Source of the DNA: Terriglobia bacterium
Lineage (GTDB): Bacteria > Acidobacteriota > Terriglobia > Terriglobales > Acidobacteriaceae
Length of the DNA: 64,000 nt
NCBI GenBank assembly: GCA_020073645.1
Contig: JAIQET010000002.1
Location: 83,194-147,193, forward strand
Direction of reading: 5' to 3'
The position numbers and the translations under genes were made by a program. Under the pieces are notes generated by a model. The model was given only the letters and a program-made list of their open reading frames with translations, did no database searches and had not been told where the DNA came from. The stretch's first letter is position 1. Each line of letters begins with the position of its first letter. Positions 20,478 through 29,440 of this stretch are shown here, piece after piece.

Positions 20478-21353
20478 TCATTTCTCTGCCGCATCAGCGG
20501 GAGGCGTCCAGAGGAAGCCGTGGACAGCGTTGCTCTGGTCGAAGAAGGCTCCCGTTACCTGCCCGAGATCGTTTATTCCAAACCCTAGAGTTGTCGTCGC
20601 TGCGGGGAATTGGAGCTCTTGCAGGCTGCCGTGGTCATACACAAATCCAGCTTCAGCAATACGACCTGGAAAATAGGTGCCCGAGATAGCATTCGCATTG
20701 TTGATGCCGTATGCTTGGGCACCTTCGACACTGCCCAATATTCTGTGGTAGGTAATGTTAAACACGAAGCTGCTGGCCGGGGGATGAGGAAAAACATAAC
20801 CGACTACATCCCCGGAGTCGTTAATTCCATTCACAGAAACCGACCCAATTGCGTGTGGTTGAATTGTCAAGAACGTGCCACCGTTCAGTTCGAAGCCAAT
20901 GAATCGGCTACCGTTCGGAACTGAGGCATAGCCAACCACAACCCCTGCATTGTTGATAGCAGTCGCCAGGGTAAAGTGAGACTCGGGGTAGGAAAAGTCT
21001 GTGAAGGCTCCGGTTGCGACATCGTAGACGAAGCCGTAAAAGATGCTGCCGCCGACGATTCTATGCGCTCCCACGATCTGGCCATTGTCATTGATTCCGA
21101 AGGCGTACGATGTATCCGAATTGGGTTCTTCGATTGTGGAGAACGTACCTCCACTCAAAAGGAAGCCGTGGGAGTTCTGACTGGCATCCTGATAGTAGCC
21201 AACCACGTCGCCCGCCGAGTCGATATCAAATGCGTAGGTTGCCAGCGCCCCGGGAAAATCGACCTGCGTGTAAGTCCCCTGTGCCATCGCCAGTGGCACG
21301 AATGGACCCAGCGACAGGAGAACTGCCACCAACAGCGCACGAGTCTTCCGCAT
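20478..21353 (-). CDS. Secreted HAF-repeat protein (paralogue of 9697-10539)
   Basis: Signal MRKTRALLVAVLLSLGPFVPLAMAQGTYTQVDFPGA; repeated GINDNGQIVG units; C-term GFLWTPPADAAEK. Confidence 0.75.
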   Translation of the reverse strand: MRKTRALLVAVLLSLGPFVPLAMAQGTYTQVDFPGALATYAFDIDSAGDVVGYYQDASQNSHGFLLSGGTFSTIEEPNSDTSYAFGINDNGQIVGAHRIVGGSIFYGFVYDVATGAFTDFSYPESHFTLATAINNAGVVVGYASVPNGSRFIGFELNGGTFLTIQPHAIGSVSVNGINDSGDVVGYVFPHPPASSFVFNITYHRILGSVEGAQAYGINNANAISGTYFPGRIAEAGFVYDHGSLQELQFPAATTTLGFGINDLGQVTGAFFDQSNAVHGFLWTPPADAAEK

Positions 21354-21427
21354 AGCCGCCTCCCCGCATCGAGCGGTCAGCATCTTAGCACGGAGGGAGA
21401 TTGAACGTAATCAGGCGTTTTCACCAA

Positions 21428-22063
21428 CTACCCCGAACGGGCATTTTGGGAAATAGCCTGCAGTCTGCCCCGCACAAACTCCACCACCTCCGCGGTGACA
21501 TACTCTGGCGGATGGATACGAAAGATCGGCCGCCCCGCCACCGGCTTGAGCGAAACCCCCTGCCAGGCAGCTTGGCTCGGGCCTTCCTTGGACTCGTGCA
21601 AAATCACTCCGTCCGCTAGATCAAGGAACTGCTGGGCTGACTTCTTGAAATCCGCCGTAGTCGGATCGAGCACTGTCAGATAAATGTCCGGACGCAGGAA
21701 TTTCAAAATGCTGTTCGATTCCAAAATCACATTCTCGGCCTCGGCCAGCCTCTCTCGAATCGTAGGCATCGCCTCGGCCAAACGGCCTTGCTCGGTGCGC
21801 ACCCACCACGCATGCGCCGCACCTGCCACCAGAAAGCGCGAGGTGTCGGACTCCCCTGTCCGATTCTTTTCTTCCGACATTGCCCAGGTGTGGTCATCGG
21901 TCACGCAATCACACGGCTTGCCATCGGCCGAGCAGACTCCGTGGCCGTACTGCGTGATCTTCAACGCAGTCCAGTTGTATTCCCGCAGAGCCGCGATCAG
22001 CCCTGCGACCACACTGGTCTTGCCCACGCTCCGCGAGTGTCCGCCGACGACAACGATGGCCAT
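21428..22063 (-). CDS. MobB-like P-loop protein
   Basis: IVVVGGHSRSVGKTSVVAGLIAALREYNWTALKITQ; 1 bp from lpxD. Confidence 0.65.
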   Translation of the reverse strand: MAIVVVGGHSRSVGKTSVVAGLIAALREYNWTALKITQYGHGVCSADGKPCDCVTDDHTWAMSEEKNRTGESDTSRFLVAGAAHAWWVRTEQGRLAEAMPTIRERLAEAENVILESNSILKFLRPDIYLTVLDPTTADFKKSAQQFLDLADGVILHESKEGPSQAAWQGVSLKPVAGRPIFRIHPPEYVTAEVVEFVRGRLQAISQNARSG

Positions 22064-23059
22064 CTATTCCCTTCTTGCCAGGCGCGCCAACACTGCCAGC
22101 TCTTTCAGATATTCGCGGATCGGCCGTGCCGGTGTCCCCCAGAACACCACGCCTTTGCCGCGGATCACCTTCTTGCTGGGAATGCCGCTCTGCGCACCCA
22201 GGATGGCGCCTTCTTCGATGCGCACGTGGTCGGCGATGCCCACCTGCCCGCCGATCACCACATTCTTCTCCACCACCGCGCTGCCTGAGAGCCCGGTTTG
22301 CGCCGCGATCACCACGTCCTCGCCGATCTGCACGTTATGTCCCACGTGCACCAGGTTGTCAATCTTCGTCCCGCGGCCGATCCGGGTCACATCCAGCGCG
22401 CCCCGGTCCACGGTCGAGTTCGCCCCGATTTCCACGTCATCCCCGATTTCCAGCCGCCCTACCTGGGAAAATTTCTCATAACGGCCCGTCGCCTGATCGC
22501 GCACATACCCGAAGCCGTCGCTGCCCAGCACCGCGCCGGCATGAACGATCACGCGATCACCGAGCTGCACCCCGGCATAAACCGTGACGTTCGGGTACAG
22601 CTGGCAGTCGCTTCCTATCTTTACCCGCGTCCCAATCACGCAGCCTGAGCCGATCCGCGTCCGCTCGCCAACCTCCACGCCTTCACCGATGACCACCCGC
22701 TCTCCCACCGAAACGTTCTTCCCCAGCCGCACCGAGGGATGCACGATCGCGCTGGGATGAATGCCTTCCACGTGTGCCACCGCCGCAGAAAGTACTTGGG
22801 CCGCCCGTGCAAACGCCAGCCGAGGCTGCGCGCACACCAGCAATGGCTTTGCGCTCGGCTTCCCCGCTGCGAACTCCCCTGTGATCACCGCGCCCGCCTT
22901 GGATTCGAGCGCCGCACCGAGGTTCTTCTCGTCTTCAACAAACACCAGGTCTCCGGCGGTGGCCGATCGGATGCTGGCGATTCCCGCGATCTCCACATTG
23001 CCGTCCCCCACCACGCGGCCCTGCACCAACTTGGCTATCTCTTTGAGTGAGCGCTTCAT
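22064..23059 (-). CDS. lpxD: UDP-3-O-(3-hydroxyacyl)glucosamine N-acyltransferase
   Basis: Left-handed beta-helix hexapeptides; IHPSAIVHPSVRLGKNVSVGERVVIGEGVEVGERTRIGSGC. Confidence 0.95.
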   Translation of the reverse strand: MKRSLKEIAKLVQGRVVGDGNVEIAGIASIRSATAGDLVFVEDEKNLGAALESKAGAVITGEFAAGKPSAKPLLVCAQPRLAFARAAQVLSAAVAHVEGIHPSAIVHPSVRLGKNVSVGERVVIGEGVEVGERTRIGSGCVIGTRVKIGSDCQLYPNVTVYAGVQLGDRVIVHAGAVLGSDGFGYVRDQATGRYEKFSQVGRLEIGDDVEIGANSTVDRGALDVTRIGRGTKIDNLVHVGHNVQIGEDVVIAAQTGLSGSAVVEKNVVIGGQVGIADHVRIEEGAILGAQSGIPSKKVIRGKGVVFWGTPARPIREYLKELAVLARLARRE

Positions 23060-23116
23060 GGCACCTTTGTATACGTTCACGGAAGGAAAGAAAAGCACAC
23101 GGGCTAGAATGCTGCT

Positions 23117-23260
23117 ATGGAACGAAAGATCTTCTGGATCGTCTTTATCGCCCTAGGTCTGGTAGCAGATTTCTTACTGCCGCTCTGGTGGGCCCTGGCC
23201 GCCACCCTCCCGATCGTGTTTGTAAGCTGGTGGATTGCCTACCGCAGTGACTGGTTCTGA
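23117..23260 (+). CDS. Small two-TM protein (47 aa)
   Basis: MERKIFWIVFIALGLVADFLLPLWWALAATLPIVFVSWWIAYRSDWF; below the ORF-track cutoff. Confidence 0.55.
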   Translation: MERKIFWIVFIALGLVADFLLPLWWALAATLPIVFVSWWIAYRSDWF

Positions 23261-23278
23261 ACAAAAGCCTTCGTAGCC

Positions 23279-24175
23279 TCAGTACAACCCCGCTTCGCCC
23301 TCCGGCCGCGTCTTCCACCGCCGATGCACCCACAACCACTGGGCGGGATAGCGCCGCACGTACTCCTCAATAATTTTCGTAAACAGTGCGGTGTTTGCCA
23401 CCACATCGTCCTCGTCGTTGCCCGTTCTCACCAGTTTCACCGCTGGATCAAAGCGCAGCCGGTATTTTCTCAGCGCGGGATCCCACACCGTGAATCCGGG
23501 AACCACCGCTGCGTCCGTCCGCAGCGCAATCCGCGCCATCCCGCTCGCCGTGCAAGCCGGAATGCCGAAGAAATCCACGAATACTCCCTGCGGGGGCGTC
23601 ATGTTGGTGTCCATGAGGATGCCCACCGTTTCCCCCGCCTTCATCGCCGAAAGCAGGCCGCGTACGAAGTCGTCCTTGTCCACGGTGGTATTGCCATGCA
23701 TGGTGCGATAGCGCCGCATCAGGCCATCGAGATAGCTGTTGTCCAGGGACCGCATCACGATATGCAACGGATGTCCGTAGAGGGAGTGGGCGAAAGAGGA
23801 GATTTCCCAGCCTCCCAGGTGGGCCGTCAGGAACAGCACTCCCTTGCCGCGCGACAGGGCCCGTTCAAAGTTTTCGAAGCCGTCGTACACCACCACTTTG
23901 CTCACATTTTCGCGGGTGTACTTGGGAAACAGGCATACCTCGCCCAACTGCCGTCCTAGCGAGGTAAACACGCCGCGCAGGATTCGGGCGCGTTCACGCC
24001 GGCTCTTCTGCGGAAAAGCCATACCCAGGTTGCGCATGCCCACCCGGCGCAGGCGCGCATGCAGCAGGTAAACCAACCACGCCAGGGAAATCCCCGCGGT
24101 CCGAGCCAGCGGGCGCGGCAGCGCGCCCACCGTTTTGACGATCAGCCAGACCAGCGCGTACTCAAGTCGCTGCAT
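23279..24175 (-). CDS. LpxL/HtrB-type lipid A acyltransferase
   Basis: GKGVLFLTAHLGGWEISSFAHSLYG (HX4D/E-like), MRSLDNSYLDGLMRRYR. Confidence 0.88.
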   Translation of the reverse strand: MQRLEYALVWLIVKTVGALPRPLARTAGISLAWLVYLLHARLRRVGMRNLGMAFPQKSRRERARILRGVFTSLGRQLGEVCLFPKYTRENVSKVVVYDGFENFERALSRGKGVLFLTAHLGGWEISSFAHSLYGHPLHIVMRSLDNSYLDGLMRRYRTMHGNTTVDKDDFVRGLLSAMKAGETVGILMDTNMTPPQGVFVDFFGIPACTASGMARIALRTDAAVVPGFTVWDPALRKYRLRFDPAVKLVRTGNDEDDVVANTALFTKIIEEYVRRYPAQWLWVHRRWKTRPEGEAGLY

Positions 24176-24280
24176 AGACGAAGTTGCGAGGGTAGCATCC
24201 GGACTCGCACGATGAAAAGTCACGCCCGCCAAAGAACAGGGCCCGGCCTCGAATCCCGGGCCCCGGCTCTGGCCGGACGA

Positions 24281-24970
24281 CTACTTGTCAGCCGCGGATT
24301 TGGCCCACTTGGCTAACGTGTTGAGGAAAGGATAGGCGCTGGCGGGCGCCTCGATCGTGCCCTTCAGCGACGTCTTGAACGGCACCATGCGTCCGTAGAA
24401 CTCCCGGGTGCTGTCTTTGTCCTGCTTGATCACCGCCCCGTTCAGTTCCAGGCCGGCGAAGGCGCCGCGGGAGCGGGAGTAGCTCAGCACCTGGGCGCGC
24501 AGCTTCCAGTCGGTGTTGGCGGATGCGTGACGTCCCACCGGGCCCGCCGCCACGCTGGCATCAGCGCCCATCTTGAACTTGCTGGAAAGCAGGTTCTTCA
24601 TGCCCTCATTGTTCATGATCAGCATCACCAGGTCGACCGCCTGGCCGCCGATCTGCAGCCCGAAGCTGCCCCCCGTGACCACAAAAAATGCCGGCGCGCT
24701 CCAGCCCTTCGGCGTGCGGCAACTGGCCACTCCACGTCCATAGCGGGCGCCTACGATGAAACCACCATTCAGCATGGTGGGCACCACCGCCACACATTCA
24801 GCCGACGCCAGGACATCCTCCGGGATGCCCTGGTCCGGCGCACTCTGGATTTCATCCAGTACGGTCGCTGCCGCCTTGACCCGGTCTTCCGCCTTGCTTT
24901 CCTTTTCATCGGCGGCGAGCGCCGCCCCAGCCAGACAGACCACTACCCACAGAACAAGAAGTTTTCTCAT
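24281..24970 (-). CDS. SYLF/YSC84-domain lipid-binding protein, secreted
   Basis: Signal peptide; AECVAVVPTMLNGGFIVGARYGRGVASCRT...GGSFGLQIGGQAVDLVMLIMN. Confidence 0.85.
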   Translation of the reverse strand: MRKLLVLWVVVCLAGAALAADEKESKAEDRVKAAATVLDEIQSAPDQGIPEDVLASAECVAVVPTMLNGGFIVGARYGRGVASCRTPKGWSAPAFFVVTGGSFGLQIGGQAVDLVMLIMNNEGMKNLLSSKFKMGADASVAAGPVGRHASANTDWKLRAQVLSYSRSRGAFAGLELNGAVIKQDKDSTREFYGRMVPFKTSLKGTIEAPASAYPFLNTLAKWAKSAADK

Positions 24971-25256
24971 TGCTCCTCAGCTTTCCGGAAAAAGATGCCC
25001 TGGGAATTCAATGCTCCTGATTCTAAAGGATTCCCCTGAGGAAAAAAGAGTTGTTCGCCAGCGGGCGTTTTCGACGATTGATAACCCAGGTCGTAGAGGA
25101 CAAAAAAATCGGGGTTGGCGGCGGCGACCCTAAAGTCTCCACTCCCAACCCCGTCTCCCAGGTTCTGTGGTAGGTGAGCGCAGTATGCGTTAGGGTCGGA
25201 AAAGGGACAAGATTACCCAGGTCACTGTCCTAAGGTAACCAGTGGGGGGATACGGC

Positions 25257-25919
25257 CTACTTCGCGGAAACCAGCGAGTGCGTAATGGCGTGGACCGAGA
25301 GGGCAATGCGGTTCTGCACTCCTACCTTGCGCATCAACTTGGCCACGTGGGCCTTCACCGTGCGCTCTTCGATGCCCAGGGCAGCGCCAATTTCCTTGTT
25401 AGAGCGGCCCGCCACCAGCATCTCCAGCACTTCCTTCTCGCGATCGGTGAAGGTCACTCGCCCTGCGGGGAAGATGCGGCCCGGCGCGGAGCTCACCCGC
25501 TCAATGAACATGGAAAGCACGCGCCGCGGCGCCCAGACGGAACCCTGGTTCACTACCCGGATAGCCTGCACAAACTCGGCCGGCGATGCGGCTTCGTCCA
25601 CATAGCCTTTAGCGCCTGAGGCAATGGCCTTCAGAATGGTTTCTTCGTCCATGCCCGAACCGGTCACGATGATGCGCAGATCGGGCCGGGTCGCCTTCAG
25701 GCTGGCCATCACATCGAACAAGTTCTGGCCGTTGCGGTTGCCCAGCAGGATCAGATCGACGTTCTGCTGGGTGCCGATGTCGGGAAGAGAGGCGGAGATG
25801 AGTTCGAAATCGGACTCCGAGTCGAACAGCGCTCGAAATCCCACGAATCGCAGGGGGTCGCTTTCCACCACTGCTATGCGGATGACTGGCTTTCTTGCCG
25901 GTGCAGTTCCTGTTTTCAT
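25257..25919 (-). CDS. NarL/FixJ-family response regulator
   Basis: Receiver-like N-term; LuxR HTH VTFTDREKEVLEMLVAGRSNKEIGAALGIEERTVKAHVAKLMRKVGVQNR. Confidence 0.9.
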   Translation of the reverse strand: MKTGTAPARKPVIRIAVVESDPLRFVGFRALFDSESDFELISASLPDIGTQQNVDLILLGNRNGQNLFDVMASLKATRPDLRIIVTGSGMDEETILKAIASGAKGYVDEAASPAEFVQAIRVVNQGSVWAPRRVLSMFIERVSSAPGRIFPAGRVTFTDREKEVLEMLVAGRSNKEIGAALGIEERTVKAHVAKLMRKVGVQNRIALSVHAITHSLVSAK

Positions 25920-26043
25920 AGCTTTCCTATGGGTGAACCTGCCGCTAGCATAGCCGCAATCCCCCGGGTTGCAAAGAGTTGGTAACGAATGGGAATTACC
26001 GCGGTAACATGGGAAAATGCAGCTGGGGAGGGACAGGAAGCTC

Positions 26044-26472
26044 ATGAAAATGCATGTCAGGGCGGTAATCCGTGTCGTGGCGGTCCTGCTCGCGGGCGCA
26101 TGCCTTGCCCCCGCCCAAACCGCTTACCAGCCGAAGTTCCCCGGGGACCCGGCACATTCCGATTCCGAAGCCGCCGCCCTGGGCTACATGCGCACCGTGT
26201 TGCGGGCCCAGCGCGAATACAAGAAGAAGCACGACCACTACGCCCCCACCCTCGCCGACCTGGTCCACACCGGTTCCTTTACTCGCCGGATGGTGAATAC
26301 CGACCGCGGCGACTACACCGTGGGCTTCCGCTCCCACAAGGACGGTTTTGACCTCACCTTGACGCCCAGGCAGCTCGATGCTGAGCATCGCTCTTTCTAC
26401 GCTGACGAAGATGGCGTGATTCACGCCGACGAGGAGAAGGCTGCAACCGAGAGTTCACCCCCGGTGAAGTGA
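26044..26472 (+). CDS. Secreted hypothetical protein with pilin/pseudopilin-like globular segment
   Basis: Signal peptide; GYMRTVLRAQREYKKKHDHYAPTLADLV. Confidence 0.5.
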   Translation: MKMHVRAVIRVVAVLLAGACLAPAQTAYQPKFPGDPAHSDSEAAALGYMRTVLRAQREYKKKHDHYAPTLADLVHTGSFTRRMVNTDRGDYTVGFRSHKDGFDLTLTPRQLDAEHRSFYADEDGVIHADEEKAATESSPPVK

Positions 26473-26490
26473 GCCGATCTATCTTTTGGA

Positions 26491-26512
26491 GGACGGGCGT
26501 CCTCGCCCGTCC
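26491..26512. repeat. Hairpin GGACGGGCG-TCCT-CGCCCGTCC between convergent genes
   Basis: Perfect 9-bp stem, apex GGCGTCCTCGCC like the other GGCGTCCCGCC repeats. Confidence 0.7.
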
Positions 26513-26521
26513 TGCCAATGC

Positions 26522-27247
26522 CTACTGCCCCGGCCCGGGTTTGATATCCGCCGCTCGCCCGTCACGATAAGTAATGCTGAGCGGCTTCCCCCCATTGGGA
26601 TAATTCACCGTCTTCACCGCCGGATCGCTCTGCCGTTCCGGCACTCCCATACCAATCGCGAAATCCGCTTGCAGTTCATTCATCCCCGGCTTGACTTCGT
26701 GCTTCTCGATCGCCTCCCACACCTCCAGCGGCCAGTGCTTGTAGAGTTCGTGCGGGTCCTGGATATAGAGGATTTCGTCAGAGTAGATACGGTAATCGCT
26801 TCCCTGCGCCGAACCGATGGGGAAGGCGTAGCTGTTCCCGTCCTTCACAAAAACCGCCATGACCTGGCGCAGATCTGGGGCAGATGGCGCCACGGCCGTA
26901 ATCACGTCCTTGATTTCCAGTTGCTCGATGGGCAGGAGCAGTCCGTCCTCGTGCGCAAAGTCAACGCGATGGCGCGCCTGGTCGTAGCGATAGTAGGTGT
27001 AGCGGTAGCCTTCCTTCACCCACACCGGCTGCTTGGTAAGTTGCCGCGCCGATTTCAGGTCGTAGGGATAAAGCTTCTTGGGAATAACGTAGTAGTCCGG
27101 GTTGAGCGCTGGCGGTTGGCTCTTGGCCTGTTCGATCTTGCTGACCCGACGCTCGTATAGAATGTACGCGGCACGTACGCCGGCGATCCCGATAGCCAGC
27201 GCCAGTACGATCTGGATCGTCTGCTTCGCTCCAGGGCTTATCTGCAT
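26522..27247 (-). CDS. Hypothetical membrane-anchored protein
   Basis: N-terminal TM IQIVLALAIGIAGVRAAYILY; 241 aa. Confidence 0.6.
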   Translation of the reverse strand: MQISPGAKQTIQIVLALAIGIAGVRAAYILYERRVSKIEQAKSQPPALNPDYYVIPKKLYPYDLKSARQLTKQPVWVKEGYRYTYYRYDQARHRVDFAHEDGLLLPIEQLEIKDVITAVAPSAPDLRQVMAVFVKDGNSYAFPIGSAQGSDYRIYSDEILYIQDPHELYKHWPLEVWEAIEKHEVKPGMNELQADFAIGMGVPERQSDPAVKTVNYPNGGKPLSITYRDGRAADIKPGPGQ

Positions 27248-27396
27248 CCGCCTAACCTTAGCAGAAGGCCAGGTCTTGGAACACCGGGTTCAAACCTGAG
27301 TAGCATGCGATTTTCCTATAGTCTGTGAGGTAAACTTAAGCGTGGGGTAAGGTAAGGCGTGCCCGCTGCTGTGCGCAATTATCTTGAGGAGACACC

Positions 27397-27717
27397 ATGC
27401 CGGCCGTTACTGAGGACGAAGTCCTGGGCGCCCTGAAGCAGTGCTACGACCCGGAGATTCCGGTGAATATCGTGGACCTGGGGCTGATTTACGGCGTCCG
27501 CTTTGCACCCGCAGCCGAGGATAAGCAGGATGTCACCATTGACATGACCCTAACCGCCCAGGGCTGCCCGGCCCACGTCATGATTGGAGAGCAAGTCAAG
27601 GCGCGGGTGGAACAATTGCCCGGTGTTCGCAACGCGACGGTTAACGTGGTCTGGAATCCGCCCTGGACTCCCGAGCGCCTGAGCGCCGACGCCAGGAAGC
27701 AACTGGGCATCGAATAA
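27397..27717 (+). CDS. MIP18/DUF59 (PaaD-like) metal-sulfur cluster assembly factor
   Basis: LKQCYDPEIPVNIVDLGLIYGV...MTLTAQGCPAH...VNVVWNPPWTPERLS. Confidence 0.93.
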   Translation: MPAVTEDEVLGALKQCYDPEIPVNIVDLGLIYGVRFAPAAEDKQDVTIDMTLTAQGCPAHVMIGEQVKARVEQLPGVRNATVNVVWNPPWTPERLSADARKQLGIE

Positions 27718-27783
27718 GCCTCCGTGTGGCGCGGGCACTCTTGCCCGCGAACTCTGCGTCCTCAGCGTCCCCTGTGGTTTTCA

Positions 27784-28065
27784 TTACCAGGAACCCATCT
27801 CACCCAACGCAGCCCGTCCCCGCTGCTCCGCGTACCTCGCCAGACGCTCACCGGCGCGTGACGCGACCTCCACAAATCTCGTTCCGCGCTCCACATAATC
27901 CGGCAAGTTTTCCCGGAACCTGGCGAATTCCTCTGGATACTCCGATGCTAGCGTTGCCAGTCCCACACCGGCGAGGATGATGCCTGCCGGCCACTTTCCC
28001 TTCAGAAACATTACGACGCTTGCGCCCACAGAGCCTGCCAGCAGCGCCCGCTTCCAGTTTGCCAT
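27784..28065 (-). CDS. Small hypothetical membrane protein
   Basis: 93 aa, KRALLAGSVGASVVMFLKGKWPAGIILAGVGLATLA. Confidence 0.5.
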   Translation of the reverse strand: MANWKRALLAGSVGASVVMFLKGKWPAGIILAGVGLATLASEYPEEFARFRENLPDYVERGTRFVEVASRAGERLARYAEQRGRAALGEMGSW

Positions 28066-28145
28066 TCCCAGCCTCCGCTCAGAGGAATTATAAAAGAGCT
28101 CAGCCCGCGGGCGGGTACCGCCGCGGATTCACCTCGGAGGCTCGG

Positions 28146-29303
28146 ATGCTGCAATCTCGCTGTGCCGCGATGATTTCTGTTGTGCTCTTTTTCTTGAGTC
28201 TGTCCGCCGCCCAGACCAAACCTCGCGCCCGCGACCTCGGAGTTCCCTTCGACGGCACCCCAGGCCCACTCAACGCCATCACCGATGTCAAAGGCGTGGA
28301 GGTCGGCCATACCACCCTGATCTCCGGCGATGGCCCGCTCAAGGTCGGGGTTGGCCCGGTGCGCACGGGCGTGACTGCCGTCTTTCCACGGGGCAAAGAT
28401 TCCACCGACGCCGTGTTCGCCGCCTGGTTCACCCTGAACGGCAACGGCGAGATGACGGGGACCACATGGGTGGAGGATTCGGGTTTTCTCGACGGCCCGG
28501 TGATGATCACCAATACCCACAGCGTCGGTGTGGTGCGTGATGCGGTGATCGCCTGGAAGGTAAAGCACGGCAAGCAAGACCCGGAGGGCTACTGGTGGTC
28601 GCTCCCGGTAGTGGCCGAAACGTGGGACGGATGGCTGAACGACATCAACGGCTTTCACGTCACGCCCGAGCACGTGTTCCACGCGTTGGATACAGCCCAC
28701 GCCGGACCGGTTGAAGAAGGCAGCGTCGGCGGTGGCACCGGCATGATCTGCAACGAGTTCAAGGGTGGGATCGGGACTGCCTCGAGGGTGCTCGATGCCA
28801 GGCAGGGTGGCTACACCGTAGGGGTGCTAGTGCAGTGCAACTACGGAGAGCGCGCCGAGTTGCGGATCGCGGGCGTGCCCGTGGGCAAGGAGATTCCAGA
28901 GCACCCGGCCTACGGAAGAGACCTGGGATCCATCATTGTCGTGGTAGCCACCGATGCTCCTCTGATCCCAACCCAGCTCAAACGCGTGGCCAGGCGAGTC
29001 TCGCTGGGATTGGGCCGGAATGGAAGCTACTCCGGCGACGGCTCCGGCGACATCTTCATCGCCTTCTCCACCGCGAATCCCGGCGCCATCAACGCCAAAG
29101 GTCCGCACACCATTACCATGTTGCCCAACGATGACCTCGACCCGATTTTCCTGGCCACCGTGCAAGCGACCGAGGAAGCCGTGGTCAACGCCATGGTCGC
29201 CGCCGAAACCATGACTGGAGCCAATAACCGGACGGTCATTGCCCTGCCCCACGATCGCCTGCGCGAAGTACTGAAGAAGTACAACCGGCTCAGCGCGCCG
29301 TAG
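28146..29303 (+). CDS. P1-family (DmpA-type) aminopeptidase, secreted
   Basis: GPLNAITDVKGVEVGHTTLI, GSVGGGTGMICNEFKGGIGTASR. Confidence 0.9.
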   Translation: MLQSRCAAMISVVLFFLSLSAAQTKPRARDLGVPFDGTPGPLNAITDVKGVEVGHTTLISGDGPLKVGVGPVRTGVTAVFPRGKDSTDAVFAAWFTLNGNGEMTGTTWVEDSGFLDGPVMITNTHSVGVVRDAVIAWKVKHGKQDPEGYWWSLPVVAETWDGWLNDINGFHVTPEHVFHALDTAHAGPVEEGSVGGGTGMICNEFKGGIGTASRVLDARQGGYTVGVLVQCNYGERAELRIAGVPVGKEIPEHPAYGRDLGSIIVVVATDAPLIPTQLKRVARRVSLGLGRNGSYSGDGSGDIFIAFSTANPGAINAKGPHTITMLPNDDLDPIFLATVQATEEAVVNAMVAAETMTGANNRTVIALPHDRLREVLKKYNRLSAP

Positions 29304-29321
29304 CGCCGGCAGCCCGCCGGC
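29301..29321. repeat. GCCGGC-type palindromic repeat variant
   Basis: TAGCGCCGGCAGCCCGCCGGC; first three bases are the stop codon of the upstream CDS. Confidence 0.75.
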
Positions 29322-29372
29322 CCCCAAGGACCGCAGTGGCCGCTGTCCCTGGTCGTTGCCCGTCAAATATTA

Positions 29373-29402
29373 GGCGGTCAGGGAGCCGACTCCCTGACCG
29401 CC
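29373..29402. repeat. Perfect 13-bp-stem hairpin
   Basis: GGCGGTCAGGGAG-CCGA-CTCCCTGACCGCC between convergent genes; no T-run. Confidence 0.8.
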
Positions 29403-29440
29403 GACCAGAAGATGCTGCAATGAAGGTGCCAGGCTAAACC

